Shown here: one piece after another, positions 10,359 through 25,914 of the stretch | Numbering within the stretch: position 1 is the stretch's first letter | How the letters are laid out: every line of letters starts with the position of its first letter | Translations under genes and position numbers: made by a program | Notes under the pieces: model-generated | Seen by the model: only the letters and a program-made list of their open reading frames with translations | Database searches by the model: none | Told to the model about the DNA's origin: nothing | From: Siphonodentalium dalli | Lineage: Eukaryota; Mollusca; Scaphopoda; Gadilida; Siphonodentaliidae | NCBI GenBank assembly: GCA_032622095.1 | Contig: CP136066.1 | Coordinates: 11,741,784 to 11,805,783 of the forward strand | Direction of reading: 5' to 3' | DNA: 64,000 bases

Positions 10359-13300
10359 TTTTTATGTGTAAGCAATATTTGCTAAGTGGGTGTCTGACCA
10401 GGTAACACGTTGTCCGAGACGTAGTGAACACCAAACCTGGCACACCAGAATGACAAAAACAAGTCAAAGTGAGATGCCGGCAGGTAGACCAGAGGCCTTT
10501 TGGAAAAGTCAAATGAGGATAAGAGCAAAAAACGGCTTAAAACATATTTGTCAAAAGAATCGTTCACGCGCAATACTGCTGGACACAAAACACACAGGCT
10601 ATGTTGCAATGTCTCCTCTACACACACTATGCTTGGCAATATTTTAAGTTCCCGTCCCGATGACTCAGTAAATAAGGCACATGGTACTAAATGGAGGGGA
10701 CCTCGATGACCCAGTCAGCAAGGCGCACGAACTCCCACGCGGAAACCCCGATGTCCCAGTCATCAACGTGTATGACCCTCTTACGGGTTGGATCCCGGTG
10801 CCTCAACCGGTAAGGTGCATGGTATTCTCATGGAAGGACCCGGGTGATATAATTAGTAAGTCGTATACAATATTATGGAGGGGACCCCGGTATCCAATAT
10901 TACTACGGAGGCGGCCCCGGTGCTTCAACCACCAAGGCACATGGCCATAAACCTTAAATTCTTATCTGGTACCCAACATAAATCAGTTTGTGGTGTATCT
11001 ATGACACAAAGTTTTGTCAGCCACCAAGTAATGTAATTATATATATATTTATAATATCAAATAACATATATGTAGTGGGGTTGTATATAGTCCAAAGCAA
11101 CCCCGAAACTCAACACTAGGATGTGATACTAACATAAGATAATAAATTGTTTGTATATTATATTAATAAATGTGTTAAAGTCTATACATATTATAATAAT
11201 GCCATATAGGCAGTGTGCTTGTTAAAAATAATAACAGGTAGTAAAGTTCCTCAAAGTAGTAACAGGTAGTAAAGTTCCTCAAAGTAGTAACAGGTAGACT
11301 AGTTTATAGAATTTATAGTTAATAAGTGATGGAAAAGTCTAGTTTATAACTATGCCCTTGTTGTTATCGGGTGGTATCTGAATCCAACGAGATCGCATCG
11401 CGCGTATAAATTCCTACATTTTAAATATTTCCGCGCTATCATATATGCGAATTTACATATTAAATATCGGTATACACAAATTATGGCATCCAGGTGAGAC
11501 ATAAAAATCTTTTGCGGAAAACAGACGAACACGGACGGACGGGCGGACTGAACAAACGGCAGACACGGAATGTCGGCCACAAAACGTTATCCGACATTGT
11601 AATATGATCGTACGTGACACGTAACGGGGCAACCACACGCGGTGCTTCGTCGGATCTAGTTATGCGAAATTTGACCAGATTTGACCTTGAATTTACCGTT
11701 TTGAATGTCAATGTCAGGTCGGGGTTACGAGTTAAGCCATCCAAAACACTGCCCGGACAAAAGTATCCCTAGCTATCGAATATCGTCGAAATCCGCCACT
11801 AATACCCGATTTGATCTTGAATCGACCATTTTGAAGATCAAGCATCACACTTTGACCCGTCCAAAACACTTCCCGGACAAACGTACACTTAGGTATCAAG
11901 TTTCGTCGAAATCCGTCCGGAAGTTTTCCCGGCCATAGCTAACAGACAAAAGTCACAAACTATACATTAGGTTTTAGCTGGGTACCTGTCTGACGGGCAT
12001 GTGGGTGAGACAAAATTTGTTGGCATCCCCATCTACACCAACACCCCCAAAAAATGGTGGAAATCGGGCCAGTGGATACCCAGATACAGTTCAATGTCAT
12101 TTAAAATATCAAGTTCACGCCGCACGGGCATCCGGGTGTGACGAAATTGCTCAGCGCCTGAAACTACCCCCACATACCAAATTTGGTGAAAATCGGCTCA
12201 GCGGAGAACTTGAGTTCAAGGTCATTTGAAGGTCAAGGTCACGCCGCACGGGCAAACGGATATACCCATGTTAGTCCTCAGGTCAAACTACATACCCGTA
12301 CCAAGTTTCATCAAAATCGGTTAGCCGTTTCCGATTCCATCGCGGAAACACACACACACATACATACACACACACCCACACGCACAGACCACAAACTTTC
12401 TTCAAATATATAATAGATTCTTTATGGAGGTCAAGTTTAAATGGATATCGTACTCCCATGTTTCTGTTCGTCAGATACAGACTCGAGTATGTAGGAGCCT
12501 CGATACCGGTATATTTCTAAAGGATAGCTATAAAAGGCCTCTGAATATTGACATTAGCGCGTACATCGCAACACATATCTAGCAAAATGGCCCTTTAAGT
12601 GAGATGTCTTTCAACAGAGGTCAAGGTCATTTTATGGTCAAGGTCAAGGTCATATAAACCCCCCACATCAACTTGACAACAAATTTGGTTGAGGCTTAAT
12701 TCCAACTTCACCAACGAAGGCGACCCATGTTATGATGGACATATCATTTGACTTCCTCGCTGCCACCACTGCTCACAAATGATTTCAAATAATAAGCCGC
12801 GTTCCGATGTTGAGTGTGAATACCTGGCAGCCAGCCAATACTATTCGCGCGACATACAACCGTGAAAAAATCCCCCTTGTTAGGGTAGATTGGTTCAATC
12901 ATTTATCTCGAAGGAATTGATAAGCCGCTGATATGTCTGTGAGGCCAAATCGTTGCGAGACGGGAACTTATTGAATGTGTTGTCCGCCTATTAGGGGGAT
13001 TTTTCGCTGAGCAATTTGTCCGGAGGAAAATTACACGCAGCTAAAGCGGGATCGTTATTACAAAACACCATAAGTAAACATCGGCGCAACACACGATGTC
13101 GTGCTATACATTGTTGGAAAGGGTACATCCTTGGCTATTCAACTGTGGTAATTTGATTCTGAAGCAGGCACGTTTGCTTGTGCTATTTTCGCATATATCT
13201 TTTGCGAAAACGGTTATGAATGCAACCAAGTCTAGTATACTGATGTGAAATCAGTGTTTCCTGCGGAGACCAATTTTTTCTGGATTCTAGCCCACAACAC

Positions 13301-13408
13301 CAAATGACGCAAATGACGTCATGGACCATGTCATGACGTCTTCGCTGATTTTATTCAGCTAACCAACGAAATTGGTCAAACGAAACTAATCTATAGGCCA
13401 AAATCACG
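10359..13408. repeat. Module A copy 3
   Basis: Offset +9648 from copy 1. Length and landmarks are unchanged. It precedes the first long-type minisatellite block (Arr4). Confidence 0.95.
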
Positions 13409-16400
13409 TGGGGGTATACGTGTTTTATGTACACACCCGGACGTCTCTGTGGGGGGTATACGTGTTTTATGTACACACACCAGGACGTCTCTGTGGGGTA
13501 TACGTGTTTTATGTACCACACCCGGACGTCTCTGTGGGGTTATACGTGTTTTATGTACCACACCCGGACGTCTCTGTGGGGGTATACGTGTTTTATGTAC
13601 ACACACCCGGACGTCTCTGTGGGGGTATACGTGTTTTATGTACACACACCCGGACGTCTCTGTGGGGGTATACGTGTTTTATGTACACACACCCGGACGT
13701 CTCTGTGAGGGTATACGTGTTTTATGTACACACACCCGGACGTCTCTGTGGGGGTATACGTGTTTTATGTACACACCCGGACGTCTATATGGGGGTATAC
13801 GTGTTTTATGTACACACACCCGGACGTCTCTGTGGGGGTATACGTGTTTTATGTACCACACCCGGACGTCTCTGTGGGGGTATACGTGTTTTATGTACAC
13901 ACACCCGGACGTCTCTGTGGGGGTATACGTGTTTTATGTACACACACCCGGACGTCTCTGTGGGGGTATACGTGTTTTATGTACACACCCGGACGTCTCT
14001 GTGGGGGTATACGTGTTTTATGTACACACACCCGGACGTCTCTGTGGGGGTATACGTGTTTTATGTACACACACCCGGACGTCTCTGTGAGGGTATACGT
14101 GTTTTATGTACACACACCCGGACGTCTCTGTGGGGGTATACGTGTTTTATGTACCACACCCGGACGTCTCTGTGGGGTTATACGTGTTTTATGTACCACA
14201 CCCGGACGTCTCTGTGCGGGTATACGTGTTTTATGTACCACACCCGGACGTCTCTGTGGGGGTATACGTGTTTTATGTACCACACCCGGACGTCTCTGTG
14301 GGGGTATACGTGTTTTATGTACACACCCGGACGTCTCTGTGGGGGTATACGTGTTTTATGTACCCACAGCCGGACGTCTCTGTGGGGGTATACGTGTTTT
14401 ATGTTCACACCCGGACGTCTCTGTGGGGTATACGTGTGTTATGTACACACACCCGGACGTCTCTGTGGGGGTATACGTGTTTTATGTACCACACCGGACG
14501 TCTCTGTGGGGGTATACGTGTTTTATGTACCACACCCGGACGTCTCTGTGGGGGTATACGTGTTTTATGTACCACACCCGGACGTCTCTGTGGGGGTATA
14601 CGTGTTTTATGTACCACACCCGGACGTCTCTGTGGGGGTATACGTGTTTTATGTACACACCCGGACGTCTCTGTGGGGGTATACGTGTTTTATGTACCCA
14701 CAGCCGGACGTCTCTGTGGGGGTATACGTGTTTTATGTTCACACCCGGACGTCTCTGTGGGGTATACGTGTGTTATGTACACACACCCGGACGTCTCTGT
14801 GGGGGTATACGTGTTTTATGTACCACACCGGACGTCTCTGTGTGGGTATACGTGTTTTATGTACCACACCCGGACGTCTCTGTGGGGGTATACGTGTTTT
14901 ATGTACCCACAGCCGGACGTCTCTGTGGGGGTATACGTGTTTTATGTACCACACCGGACGTCTCTGTGGGGGTATACGTGTTTTATGTACACACACCCGG
15001 ACGTCTCTGTGGGGGTATACGTGTTTTATGTACCACACCCGGACGTCTCTGTGGGGGTATACGTGTTTTATGTACCCACAGCCGGACGTCTCTGTGGGGG
15101 TATACGTGTTTTATGTTCACACCCGGACGTCTCTGTGGGGTATACGTGTGTTATGTACACACACCCGGACGTCACTGTGGGGGTATACGTGTTTTATGTA
15201 CACACACCCGGACGTCTCTGTGGGGGTATACGTGTTTTATGTACCACACCCGGACGTCTCTGTGGGGGTATACGTGTTTTATGTACCACACCGGGCGTCT
15301 CTGTGGGGGTATACGTGTTTTATGTACCACACCCGGACGTCTCTGTGGGGGTATACGTGTTTTATGTACACACACCCGGACGTCTCTGTGGGGGTATACG
15401 TGTTTTATGTACCACACCGGGCGTCTCTGTGGGGGTATACGTGTTTTATGTACCCACACCCGGACGTCTCTGTGGGGGTATACGTGTTTTATGTTCACAC
15501 CCGGACGTCTCTGTGGGGTATACGTGTGTTATGTACACACACCCGGACGTCTCTGTGGGGGTATACGTGTTTTATGTACCACACCGGGCGTCTCTGTGGG
15601 GGTATACGTGTTTTATGTACCACACCGGGCGTCTCTGTGGGGGTATACGTGTTTTATGTACACACCCGGACGTCTCTGTGGGGGTATACGTGTTTTATGT
15701 ACACACACCCGGACGTCTCTGTGGGGGTATACGTGTTTTATGTACCACACCCGGACGTCTCTGTGGGGGTATACGTGTTTTATGTACCACACACGGACGT
15801 CTCTGTGGGGGTATACGTGTTTTATGTACCACACACGGACGTCTCTGTGGGGGTATACGTGTTTTATGTACCACACCCGGACGTCTCTGTGGGGGTATAC
15901 GTGTTTTATGTACACACAATCGGACGTCTCTGTGGGGGTATACGTGTTTTATGTACACACACCCGGACGTCTCTGTGGGGTATACGTGTGTTATGTACAC
16001 ACACCCGGACGTCTCTGTGGGGGTATACGGGTTTTATGTTCACACCCGGACGTCTCTGTGGGGTATACGTGTGTTATGTACACACACCCGGACGTCTCTG
16101 TGGGGGTATACGTGTTTTATGTACACACACCCGGACGTCTCTGTGGGGGTATACGTGTTTTATGTACCACACCCGGACGTCTCTGTGGGGGTATACGTGT
16201 TTTATGAACACACACCCGGACGTCTCTGTGGGGGTATACGTGTTTTATGTACACACACCCGGACGTCTCTGTGGGGGTATACGTGTTTTATGTACACACC
16301 CGGACGTCTCTGTGGGGGTATACGTGTTTTATGTACACACACCCGGACGTCTCTGTGTGGGTATACGTGTTTTATGTACACACACCCGGACGTCTCTGTG

Positions 16401-17367
16401 GGGGTATACGTGTTTTATGTACACACACCCGGACGTCTCTGTGGGGGTATACGTGTTTTATGTACACACACCCGGACGTCTATGTGGGGGTATACGTGTT
16501 TTATGTACCACACCGGGCGTCTCTGTGGGGGTATACGTGTTTTATGTACCACACCCGGACGTCTCTGTGGGGGTATACGTGTTTTATGTACACGCACCCG
16601 GGCGTCTCTGTGGGGGTATACGTGTTTTATGTACACACACCCGGACGTCTCTGTGGGGGTATACGTGTTTTATGTACCACACCGGACGTCTCTGTGGGGG
16701 TATACGTGTGTTATGTACACACACCCGGACGTCTCTGTGGGGGTATACGTGTTTTATGTACACACCCGGACGTCTCTGTGGGGGTATACGTGTTTTATGT
16801 ACACACACCCGGACGTCTCTGTGGGGGTATACGTGTTTTATGTACACACACCCGGACGTCTCTGTGGGGGTATACGTGTTTTATGTACCACACCGGGCGT
16901 CTCTGTGGGGGTATACGTGTTTTATGTACCACACCCGGACGTCTCTGTGGGGGTATACGTGTTTTATGTACACACACCCGGACGTCTCTGTGGGGGTATA
17001 CGTGTTTTATGTACCACACCGGGCGTCTCTGTGGGGGTATACGTGTTTTATGTACCCACACCCGGACGTCTCTGTGGGGGTATACGTGTTTTATGTTCAC
17101 ACCCGGACGTCTCTGTGGGGTATACGTGTGTTATGTACACACACCCGGACGTCTCTGTGGGGGTATACGTGTTTTATGTACCACACCGGGCGTCTCTGTG
17201 GGGGTATACGTGTTTTATGTACCACACCGGGCGTCTCTGTGGGGGTATACGTGTTTTATGTACACACACCCGGACGTCTCTGTGGGGGTATACGTGTTTT
17301 ATGTACCACACCCGGACGTCTCTGTGGGGGGTATACGTGTTTTATGTACCACACCCGGACGTCTATG
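13409..17367. repeat. Minisatellite block Arr4 (3,959 bp, long type)
   Basis: About 94 units. It has the same opening variants as Arr2, then a long middle absent from Arr2. The middle is marked by GTTCACACCC units at about 14404, 14738, 15116, 15494 and 16039, CCCACAGCCGG units, two ACCACACACGG units, CACACAATCGG (T at 15920), a GTATACGGG unit near 16027, and TTTATGAACAC near 16204. Marker spacings of 334, 378 and 378 bp show 8-9-unit higher-order repeats. It is the reference from which Arr5, Arr6 and Arr9 differ by whole-unit deletions. Confidence 0.95.
14404..15871. repeat. 8-9-unit higher-order repeat zone in Arr4
   Basis: The pair of variants GTTCACACCC and the following four-G, GTGTGTTATG unit recurs at 14404, 14738, 15116 and 15494. 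Spacings are 334, 378 and 378 bp, close to 8, 9 and 9 basic units. The same zone is present in Arr7, Arr9 and Arr10. It shows amplification of multi-unit blocks on top of single-unit turnover. Confidence 0.8.
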
Positions 17368-20300
17368 TTTTTATGTGTAAGCAATATTTGCTAAGTGGGT
17401 GTCTGACCAGGTAACACGTTGTCCGAGACGTAGTGAACACCAAACCTGGCACACCAGAATGACAAAAACAAGTCAAAGTGAGATGCCGGCAGGTAGACCA
17501 GAGGCCTTTTGGAAAAGTCAAATGAGGATAAGAGCAAAAAACGGCTTAAAACATATTTGTCAAAAGAATCGTTCACGCGCAATACTGCTGGACACAAAAC
17601 ACACAGGCTATGTTGCAATGTCTCCTCTACACACACTATGCTTGGCAATATTTTAAGTTCCCGTCCCGATGACTCAGTAAATAAGGCACATGGTACTAAA
17701 TGGAGGGGACCTCGATGACCCAGTCAGCAAGGCGCACGAACTCCCACGCGGAAACCCCGATGTCCCAGTCATCAACGTGTATGACCCTCTTACGGGTTGG
17801 ATCCCGGTGCCTCAACCGGTAAGGTGCATGGTATTCTCATGGAAGGACCCGGGTGATATAATTAGTAAGTCGTATACAATATTATGGAGGGGACCCCGGT
17901 ATCCAATATTACTACGGAGGCGGCCCCGGTGCTTCAACCACCAAGGCACATGGCCATAAACCTTAAATTCTTATCTGGTACCCAACATAAATCAGTTTGT
18001 GGTGTATCTATGACACAAAGTTTTGTCAGCCACCAAGTAATGTAATTATATATATATTTATAATATCAAATAACATATATGTAGTGGGGTTGTATATAGT
18101 CCAAAGCAACCCCGAAACTCAACACTAGGATGTGATACTAACATAAGATAATAAATTGTTTGTATATTATATTAATAAATGTGTTAAAGTCTATACATAT
18201 TATAATAATGCCATATAGGCAGTGTGCTTGTTAAAAATAATAACAGGTAGTAAAGTTCCTCAAAGTAGTAACAGGTAGTAAAGTTCCTCAAAGTAGTAAC
18301 AGGTAGACTAGTTTATAGAATTTATAGTTAATAAGTGATGGAAAAGTCTAGTTTATAACTATGCCCTTGTTGTTATCGGGTGGTATCTGAATCCAACGAG
18401 ATCGCATCGCGCGTATAAATTCCTACATTTTAAATATTTCCGCGCTATCATATATGCGAATTTACATATTAAATATCGGTATACACAAATTATGGCATCC
18501 AGGTGAGACATAAAAATCTTTTGCGGAAAACAGACGAACACGGACGGACGGGCGGACTGAACAAACGGCAGACACGGAATGTCGGCCACAAAACGTTATC
18601 CGACATTGTAATATGATCGTACGTGACACGTAACGGGGCAACCACACGCGGTGCTTCGTCGGATCTAGTTATGCGAAATTTGACCAGATTTGACCTTGAA
18701 TTTACCGTTTTGAATGTCAATGTCAGGTCGGGGTTACGAGTTAAGCCATCCAAAACACTGCCCGGACAAAAGTATCCCTAGCTATCGAATATCGTCGAAA
18801 TCCGCCACTAATACCCGATTTGATCTTGAATCGACCATTTTGAAGATCAAGCATCACACTTTGACCCGTCCAAAACACTTCCCGGACAAACGTACACTTA
18901 GGTATCAAGTTTCGTCGAAATCCGTCCGGAAGTTTTCCCGGCCATAGCTAACAGACAAAAGTCACAAACTATACATTAGGTTTTAGCTGGGTACCTGTCT
19001 GACGGGCATGTGGGTGAGACAAAATTTGTTGGCATCCCCATCTACACCAACACCCCCAAAAAATGGTGGAAATCGGGCCAGTGGATACCCAGATACAGTT
19101 CAATGTCATTTAAAATATCAAGTTCACGCCGCACGGGCATCCGGGTGTGACGAAATTGCTCAGCGCCTGAAACTACCCCCACATACCAAATTTGGTGAAA
19201 ATCGGCTCAGCGGAGAACTTGAGTTCAAGGTCATTTGAAGGTCAAGGTCACGCCGCACGGGCAAACGGATATACCCATGTTAGTCCTCAGGTCAAACTAC
19301 ATACCCGTACCAAGTTTCATCAAAATCGGTTAGCCGTTTCCGATTCCATCGCGGAAACACACACACACATACATACACACACACCCACACGCACAGACCA
19401 CAAACTTTCTTCAAATATATAATAGATTCTTTATGGAGGTCAAGTTTAAATGGATATCGTACTCCCATGTTTCTGTTCGTCAGATACAGACTCGAGTATG
19501 TAGGAGCCTCGATACCGGTATATTTCTAAAGGATAGCTATAAAAGGCCTCTGAATATTGACATTAGCGCGTACATCGCAACACATATCTAGCAAAATGGC
19601 CCTTTAAGTGAGATGTCTTTCAACAGAGGTCAAGGTCATTTTATGGTCAAGGTCAAGGTCATATAAACCCCCCACATCAACTTGACAACAAATTTGGTTG
19701 AGGCTTAATTCCAACTTCACCAACGAAGGCGACCCATGTTATGATGGACATATCATTTGACTTCCTCGCTGCCACCACTGCTCACAAATGATTTCAAATA
19801 ATAAGCCGCGTTCCGATGTTGAGTGTGAATACCTGGCAGCCAGCCAATACTATTCGCGCGACATACAACCGTGAAAAAATCCCCCTTGTTAGGGTAGATT
19901 GGTTCAATCATTTATCTCGAAGGAATTGATAAGCCGCTGATATGTCTGTGAGGCCAAATCGTTGCGAGACGGGAACTTATTGAATGTGTTGTCCGCCTAT
20001 TAGGGGGATTTTTCGCTGAGCAATTTGTCCGGAGGAAAATTACACGCAGCTAAAGCGGGATCGTTATTACAAAACACCATAAGTAAACATCGGCGCAACA
20101 CACGATGTCGTGCTATACATTGTTGGAAAGGGTACATCCTTGGCTATTCAACTGTGGTAATTTGATTCTGAAGCAGGCACGTTTGCTTGTGCTATTTTCG
20201 CATATATCTTTTGCGAAAACGGTTATGAATGCAACCAAGTCTAGTATACTGATGTGAAATCAGTGTTTCCTGCGGAGACCAATTTTTTCTGGATTCTAGC

Positions 20301-20417
20301 CCACAACACCAAATGACGCAAATGACGTCATGGACCATGTCATGACGTCTTCGCTGATTTTATTCAGCTAACCAACGAAATTGGTCAAACGAAACTAATC
20401 TATAGGCCAAAATCACG
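17368..20417. repeat. Module A copy 4
   Basis: Offset +16657 from copy 1, unchanged length. It starts the first of two 5,497-bp periods (module A4 plus Arr5). Confidence 0.95.
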
Positions 20418-22864
20418 TGGGGGTATACGTGTTTTATGTACACACCCGGACGTCTCTGTGGGGGGTATACGTGTTTTATGTACACACACCAGGACGTCTC
20501 TGTGGGGTATACGTGTTTTATGTACCACACCCGGACGTCTCTGTGGGGTTATACGTGTTTTATGTACCACACCCGGACGTCTCTGTGGGGGTATACGTGT
20601 TTTATGTACACACACCCGGACGTCTCTGTGGGGGTATACGTGTTTTATGTACACACACCCGGACGTCTCTGTGGGGGTATACGTGTTTTATGTACACACA
20701 CCCGGACGTCTCTGTGAGGGTATACGTGTTTTATGTACACACACCCGGACGTCTCTGTGGGGGTATACGTGTTTTATGTACACACCCGGACGTCTATATG
20801 GGGGTATACGTGTTTTATGTACACACACCCGGACGTCTCTGTGGGGGTATACGTGTTTTATGTACCACACCCGGACGTCTCTGTGGGGGTATACGTGTTT
20901 TATGTACACACACCCGGACGTCTCTGTGGGGGTATACGTGTTTTATGTACACACACCCGGACGTCTCTGTGGGGGTATACGTGTTTTATGTACACACCCG
21001 GACGTCTCTGTGGGGGTATACGTGTTTTATGTACACACACCCGGACGTCTCTGTGGGGGTATACGTGTTTTATGTACACACACCCGGACGTCTCTGTGAG
21101 GGTATACGTGTTTTATGTACACACACCCGGACGTCTCTGTGGGGGTATACGTGTTTTATGTACCACACCCGGACGTCTCTGTGGGGTTATACGTGTTTTA
21201 TGTACCACACCCGGACGTCTCTGTGCGGGTATACGTGTTTTATGTACCACACCCGGACGTCTCTGTGGGGGTATACGTGTTTTATGTACCACACCGGGCG
21301 TCTCTGTGGGGGTATACGTGTTTTATGTACCCACACCCGGACGTCTCTGTGGGGGTATACGTGTTTTATGTTCACACCCGGACGTCTCTGTGGGGTATAC
21401 GTGTGTTATGTACACACACCCGGACGTCTCTGTGGGGGTATACGTGTTTTATGTACCACACCGGGCGTCTCTGTGGGGGTATACGTGTTTTATGTACCAC
21501 ACCGGGCGTCTCTGTGGGGGTATACGTGTTTTATGTACACACCCGGACGTCTCTGTGGGGGTATACGTGTTTTATGTACACACACCCGGACGTCTCTGTG
21601 GGGGTATACGTGTTTTATGTACCACACCCGGACGTCTCTGTGGGGGTATACGTGTTTTATGTACCACACACGGACGTCTCTGTGGGGGTATACGTGTTTT
21701 ATGTACCACACACGGACGTCTCTGTGGGGGTATACGTGTTTTATGTACCACACCCGGACGTCTCTGTGGGGGTATACGTGTTTTATGTACACACAATCGG
21801 ACGTCTCTGTGGGGGTATACGTGTTTTATGTACACACACCCGGACGTCTCTGTGGGGTATACGTGTGTTATGTACACACACCCGGACGTCTCTGTGGGGG
21901 TATACGGGTTTTATGTTCACACCCGGACGTCTCTGTGGGGTATACGTGTGTTATGTACACACACCCGGACGTCTCTGTGGGGGTATACGTGTTTTATGTA
22001 CACACACCCGGACGTCTCTGTGGGGGTATACGTGTTTTATGTACCACACCCGGACGTCTCTGTGGGGGTATACGTGTTTTATGAACACACACCCGGACGT
22101 CTCTGTGGGGGTATACGTGTTTTATGTACACACACCCGGACGTCTCTGTGGGGGTATACGTGTTTTATGTACACACCCGGACGTCTCTGTGGGGGTATAC
22201 GTGTTTTATGTACACACACCCGGACGTCTCTGTGTGGGTATACGTGTTTTATGTACACACACCCGGACGTCTCTGTGGGGGTATACGTGTTTTATGTACA
22301 CACACCCGGACGTCTCTGTGGGGGTATACGTGTTTTATGTACACACACCCGGACGTCTATGTGGGGGTATACGTGTTTTATGTACCACACCGGGCGTCTC
22401 TGTGGGGGTATACGTGTTTTATGTACCACACCCGGACGTCTCTGTGGGGGTATACGTGTTTTATGTACACGCACCCGGGCGTCTCTGTGGGGGTATACGT
22501 GTTTTATGTACCACACCGGGCGTCTCTGTGGGGGTATACGTGTTTTATGTACCCACACCCGGACGTCTCTGTGGGGGTATACGTGTTTTATGTTCACACC
22601 CGGACGTCTCTGTGGGGTATACGTGTGTTATGTACACACACCCGGACGTCTCTGTGGGGGTATACGTGTTTTATGTACCACACCGGGCGTCTCTGTGGGG
22701 GTATACGTGTTTTATGTACCACACCGGGCGTCTCTGTGGGGGTATACGTGTTTTATGTACACACACCCGGACGTCTCTGTGGGGGTATACGTGTTTTATG
22801 TACCACACCCGGACGTCTCTGTGGGGGGTATACGTGTTTTATGTACCACACCCGGACGTCTATG
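20418..22864. repeat. Minisatellite block Arr5 (2,447 bp)
   Basis: Matches Arr4 up to about 21,290. It then jumps over 1,132 bp of Arr4 and, later, over 380 bp. Both are close to whole numbers of units (27 and 9). The CACACAATCGG marker lies at 21797. Total deficit against Arr4 is 1,512 bp, exactly 36 x 42. Confidence 0.95.
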
Positions 22865-25800
22865 TTTTTATGTGTAAGCAATATTTGCTAAGTGGGTGTC
22901 TGACCAGGTAACACGTTGTCCGAGACGTAGTGAACACCAAACCTGGCACACCAGAATGACAAAAACAAGTCAAAGTGAGATGCCGGCAGGTAGACCAGAG
23001 GCCTTTTGGAAAAGTCAAATGAGGATAAGAGCAAAAAACGGCTTAAAACATATTTGTCAAAAGAATCGTTCACGCGCAATACTGCTGGACACAAAACACA
23101 CAGGCTATGTTGCAATGTCTCCTCTACACACACTATGCTTGGCAATATTTTAAGTTCCCGTCCCGATGACTCAGTAAATAAGGCACATGGTACTAAATGG
23201 AGGGGACCTCGATGACCCAGTCAGCAAGGCGCACGAACTCCCACGCGGAAACCCCGATGTCCCAGTCATCAACGTGTATGACCCTCTTACGGGTTGGATC
23301 CCGGTGCCTCAACCGGTAAGGTGCATGGTATTCTCATGGAAGGACCCGGGTGATATAATTAGTAAGTCGTATACAATATTATGGAGGGGACCCCGGTATC
23401 CAATATTACTACGGAGGCGGCCCCGGTGCTTCAACCACCAAGGCACATGGCCATAAACCTTAAATTCTTATCTGGTACCCAACATAAATCAGTTTGTGGT
23501 GTATCTATGACACAAAGTTTTGTCAGCCACCAAGTAATGTAATTATATATATATTTATAATATCAAATAACATATATGTAGTGGGGTTGTATATAGTCCA
23601 AAGCAACCCCGAAACTCAACACTAGGATGTGATACTAACATAAGATAATAAATTGTTTGTATATTATATTAATAAATGTGTTAAAGTCTATACATATTAT
23701 AATAATGCCATATAGGCAGTGTGCTTGTTAAAAATAATAACAGGTAGTAAAGTTCCTCAAAGTAGTAACAGGTAGTAAAGTTCCTCAAAGTAGTAACAGG
23801 TAGACTAGTTTATAGAATTTATAGTTAATAAGTGATGGAAAAGTCTAGTTTATAACTATGCCCTTGTTGTTATCGGGTGGTATCTGAATCCAACGAGATC
23901 GCATCGCGCGTATAAATTCCTACATTTTAAATATTTCCGCGCTATCATATATGCGAATTTACATATTAAATATCGGTATACACAAATTATGGCATCCAGG
24001 TGAGACATAAAAATCTTTTGCGGAAAACAGACGAACACGGACGGACGGGCGGACTGAACAAACGGCAGACACGGAATGTCGGCCACAAAACGTTATCCGA
24101 CATTGTAATATGATCGTACGTGACACGTAACGGGGCAACCACACGCGGTGCTTCGTCGGATCTAGTTATGCGAAATTTGACCAGATTTGACCTTGAATTT
24201 ACCGTTTTGAATGTCAATGTCAGGTCGGGGTTACGAGTTAAGCCATCCAAAACACTGCCCGGACAAAAGTATCCCTAGCTATCGAATATCGTCGAAATCC
24301 GCCACTAATACCCGATTTGATCTTGAATCGACCATTTTGAAGATCAAGCATCACACTTTGACCCGTCCAAAACACTTCCCGGACAAACGTACACTTAGGT
24401 ATCAAGTTTCGTCGAAATCCGTCCGGAAGTTTTCCCGGCCATAGCTAACAGACAAAAGTCACAAACTATACATTAGGTTTTAGCTGGGTACCTGTCTGAC
24501 GGGCATGTGGGTGAGACAAAATTTGTTGGCATCCCCATCTACACCAACACCCCCAAAAAATGGTGGAAATCGGGCCAGTGGATACCCAGATACAGTTCAA
24601 TGTCATTTAAAATATCAAGTTCACGCCGCACGGGCATCCGGGTGTGACGAAATTGCTCAGCGCCTGAAACTACCCCCACATACCAAATTTGGTGAAAATC
24701 GGCTCAGCGGAGAACTTGAGTTCAAGGTCATTTGAAGGTCAAGGTCACGCCGCACGGGCAAACGGATATACCCATGTTAGTCCTCAGGTCAAACTACATA
24801 CCCGTACCAAGTTTCATCAAAATCGGTTAGCCGTTTCCGATTCCATCGCGGAAACACACACACACATACATACACACACACCCACACGCACAGACCACAA
24901 ACTTTCTTCAAATATATAATAGATTCTTTATGGAGGTCAAGTTTAAATGGATATCGTACTCCCATGTTTCTGTTCGTCAGATACAGACTCGAGTATGTAG
25001 GAGCCTCGATACCGGTATATTTCTAAAGGATAGCTATAAAAGGCCTCTGAATATTGACATTAGCGCGTACATCGCAACACATATCTAGCAAAATGGCCCT
25101 TTAAGTGAGATGTCTTTCAACAGAGGTCAAGGTCATTTTATGGTCAAGGTCAAGGTCATATAAACCCCCCACATCAACTTGACAACAAATTTGGTTGAGG
25201 CTTAATTCCAACTTCACCAACGAAGGCGACCCATGTTATGATGGACATATCATTTGACTTCCTCGCTGCCACCACTGCTCACAAATGATTTCAAATAATA
25301 AGCCGCGTTCCGATGTTGAGTGTGAATACCTGGCAGCCAGCCAATACTATTCGCGCGACATACAACCGTGAAAAAATCCCCCTTGTTAGGGTAGATTGGT
25401 TCAATCATTTATCTCGAAGGAATTGATAAGCCGCTGATATGTCTGTGAGGCCAAATCGTTGCGAGACGGGAACTTATTGAATGTGTTGTCCGCCTATTAG
25501 GGGGATTTTTCGCTGAGCAATTTGTCCGGAGGAAAATTACACGCAGCTAAAGCGGGATCGTTATTACAAAACACCATAAGTAAACATCGGCGCAACACAC
25601 GATGTCGTGCTATACATTGTTGGAAAGGGTACATCCTTGGCTATTCAACTGTGGTAATTTGATTCTGAAGCAGGCACGTTTGCTTGTGCTATTTTCGCAT
25701 ATATCTTTTGCGAAAACGGTTATGAATGCAACCAAGTCTAGTATACTGATGTGAAATCAGTGTTTCCTGCGGAGACCAATTTTTTCTGGATTCTAGCCCA

Positions 25801-25914
25801 CAACACCAAATGACGCAAATGACGTCATGGACCATGTCATGACGTCTTCGCTGATTTTATTCAGCTAACCAACGAAATTGGTCAAACGAAACTAATCTAT
25901 AGGCCAAAATCACG
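22865..25914. repeat. Module A copy 5
   Basis: Offset +22154 from copy 1, unchanged length and landmarks. It starts the second 5,497-bp period. Confidence 0.95.
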
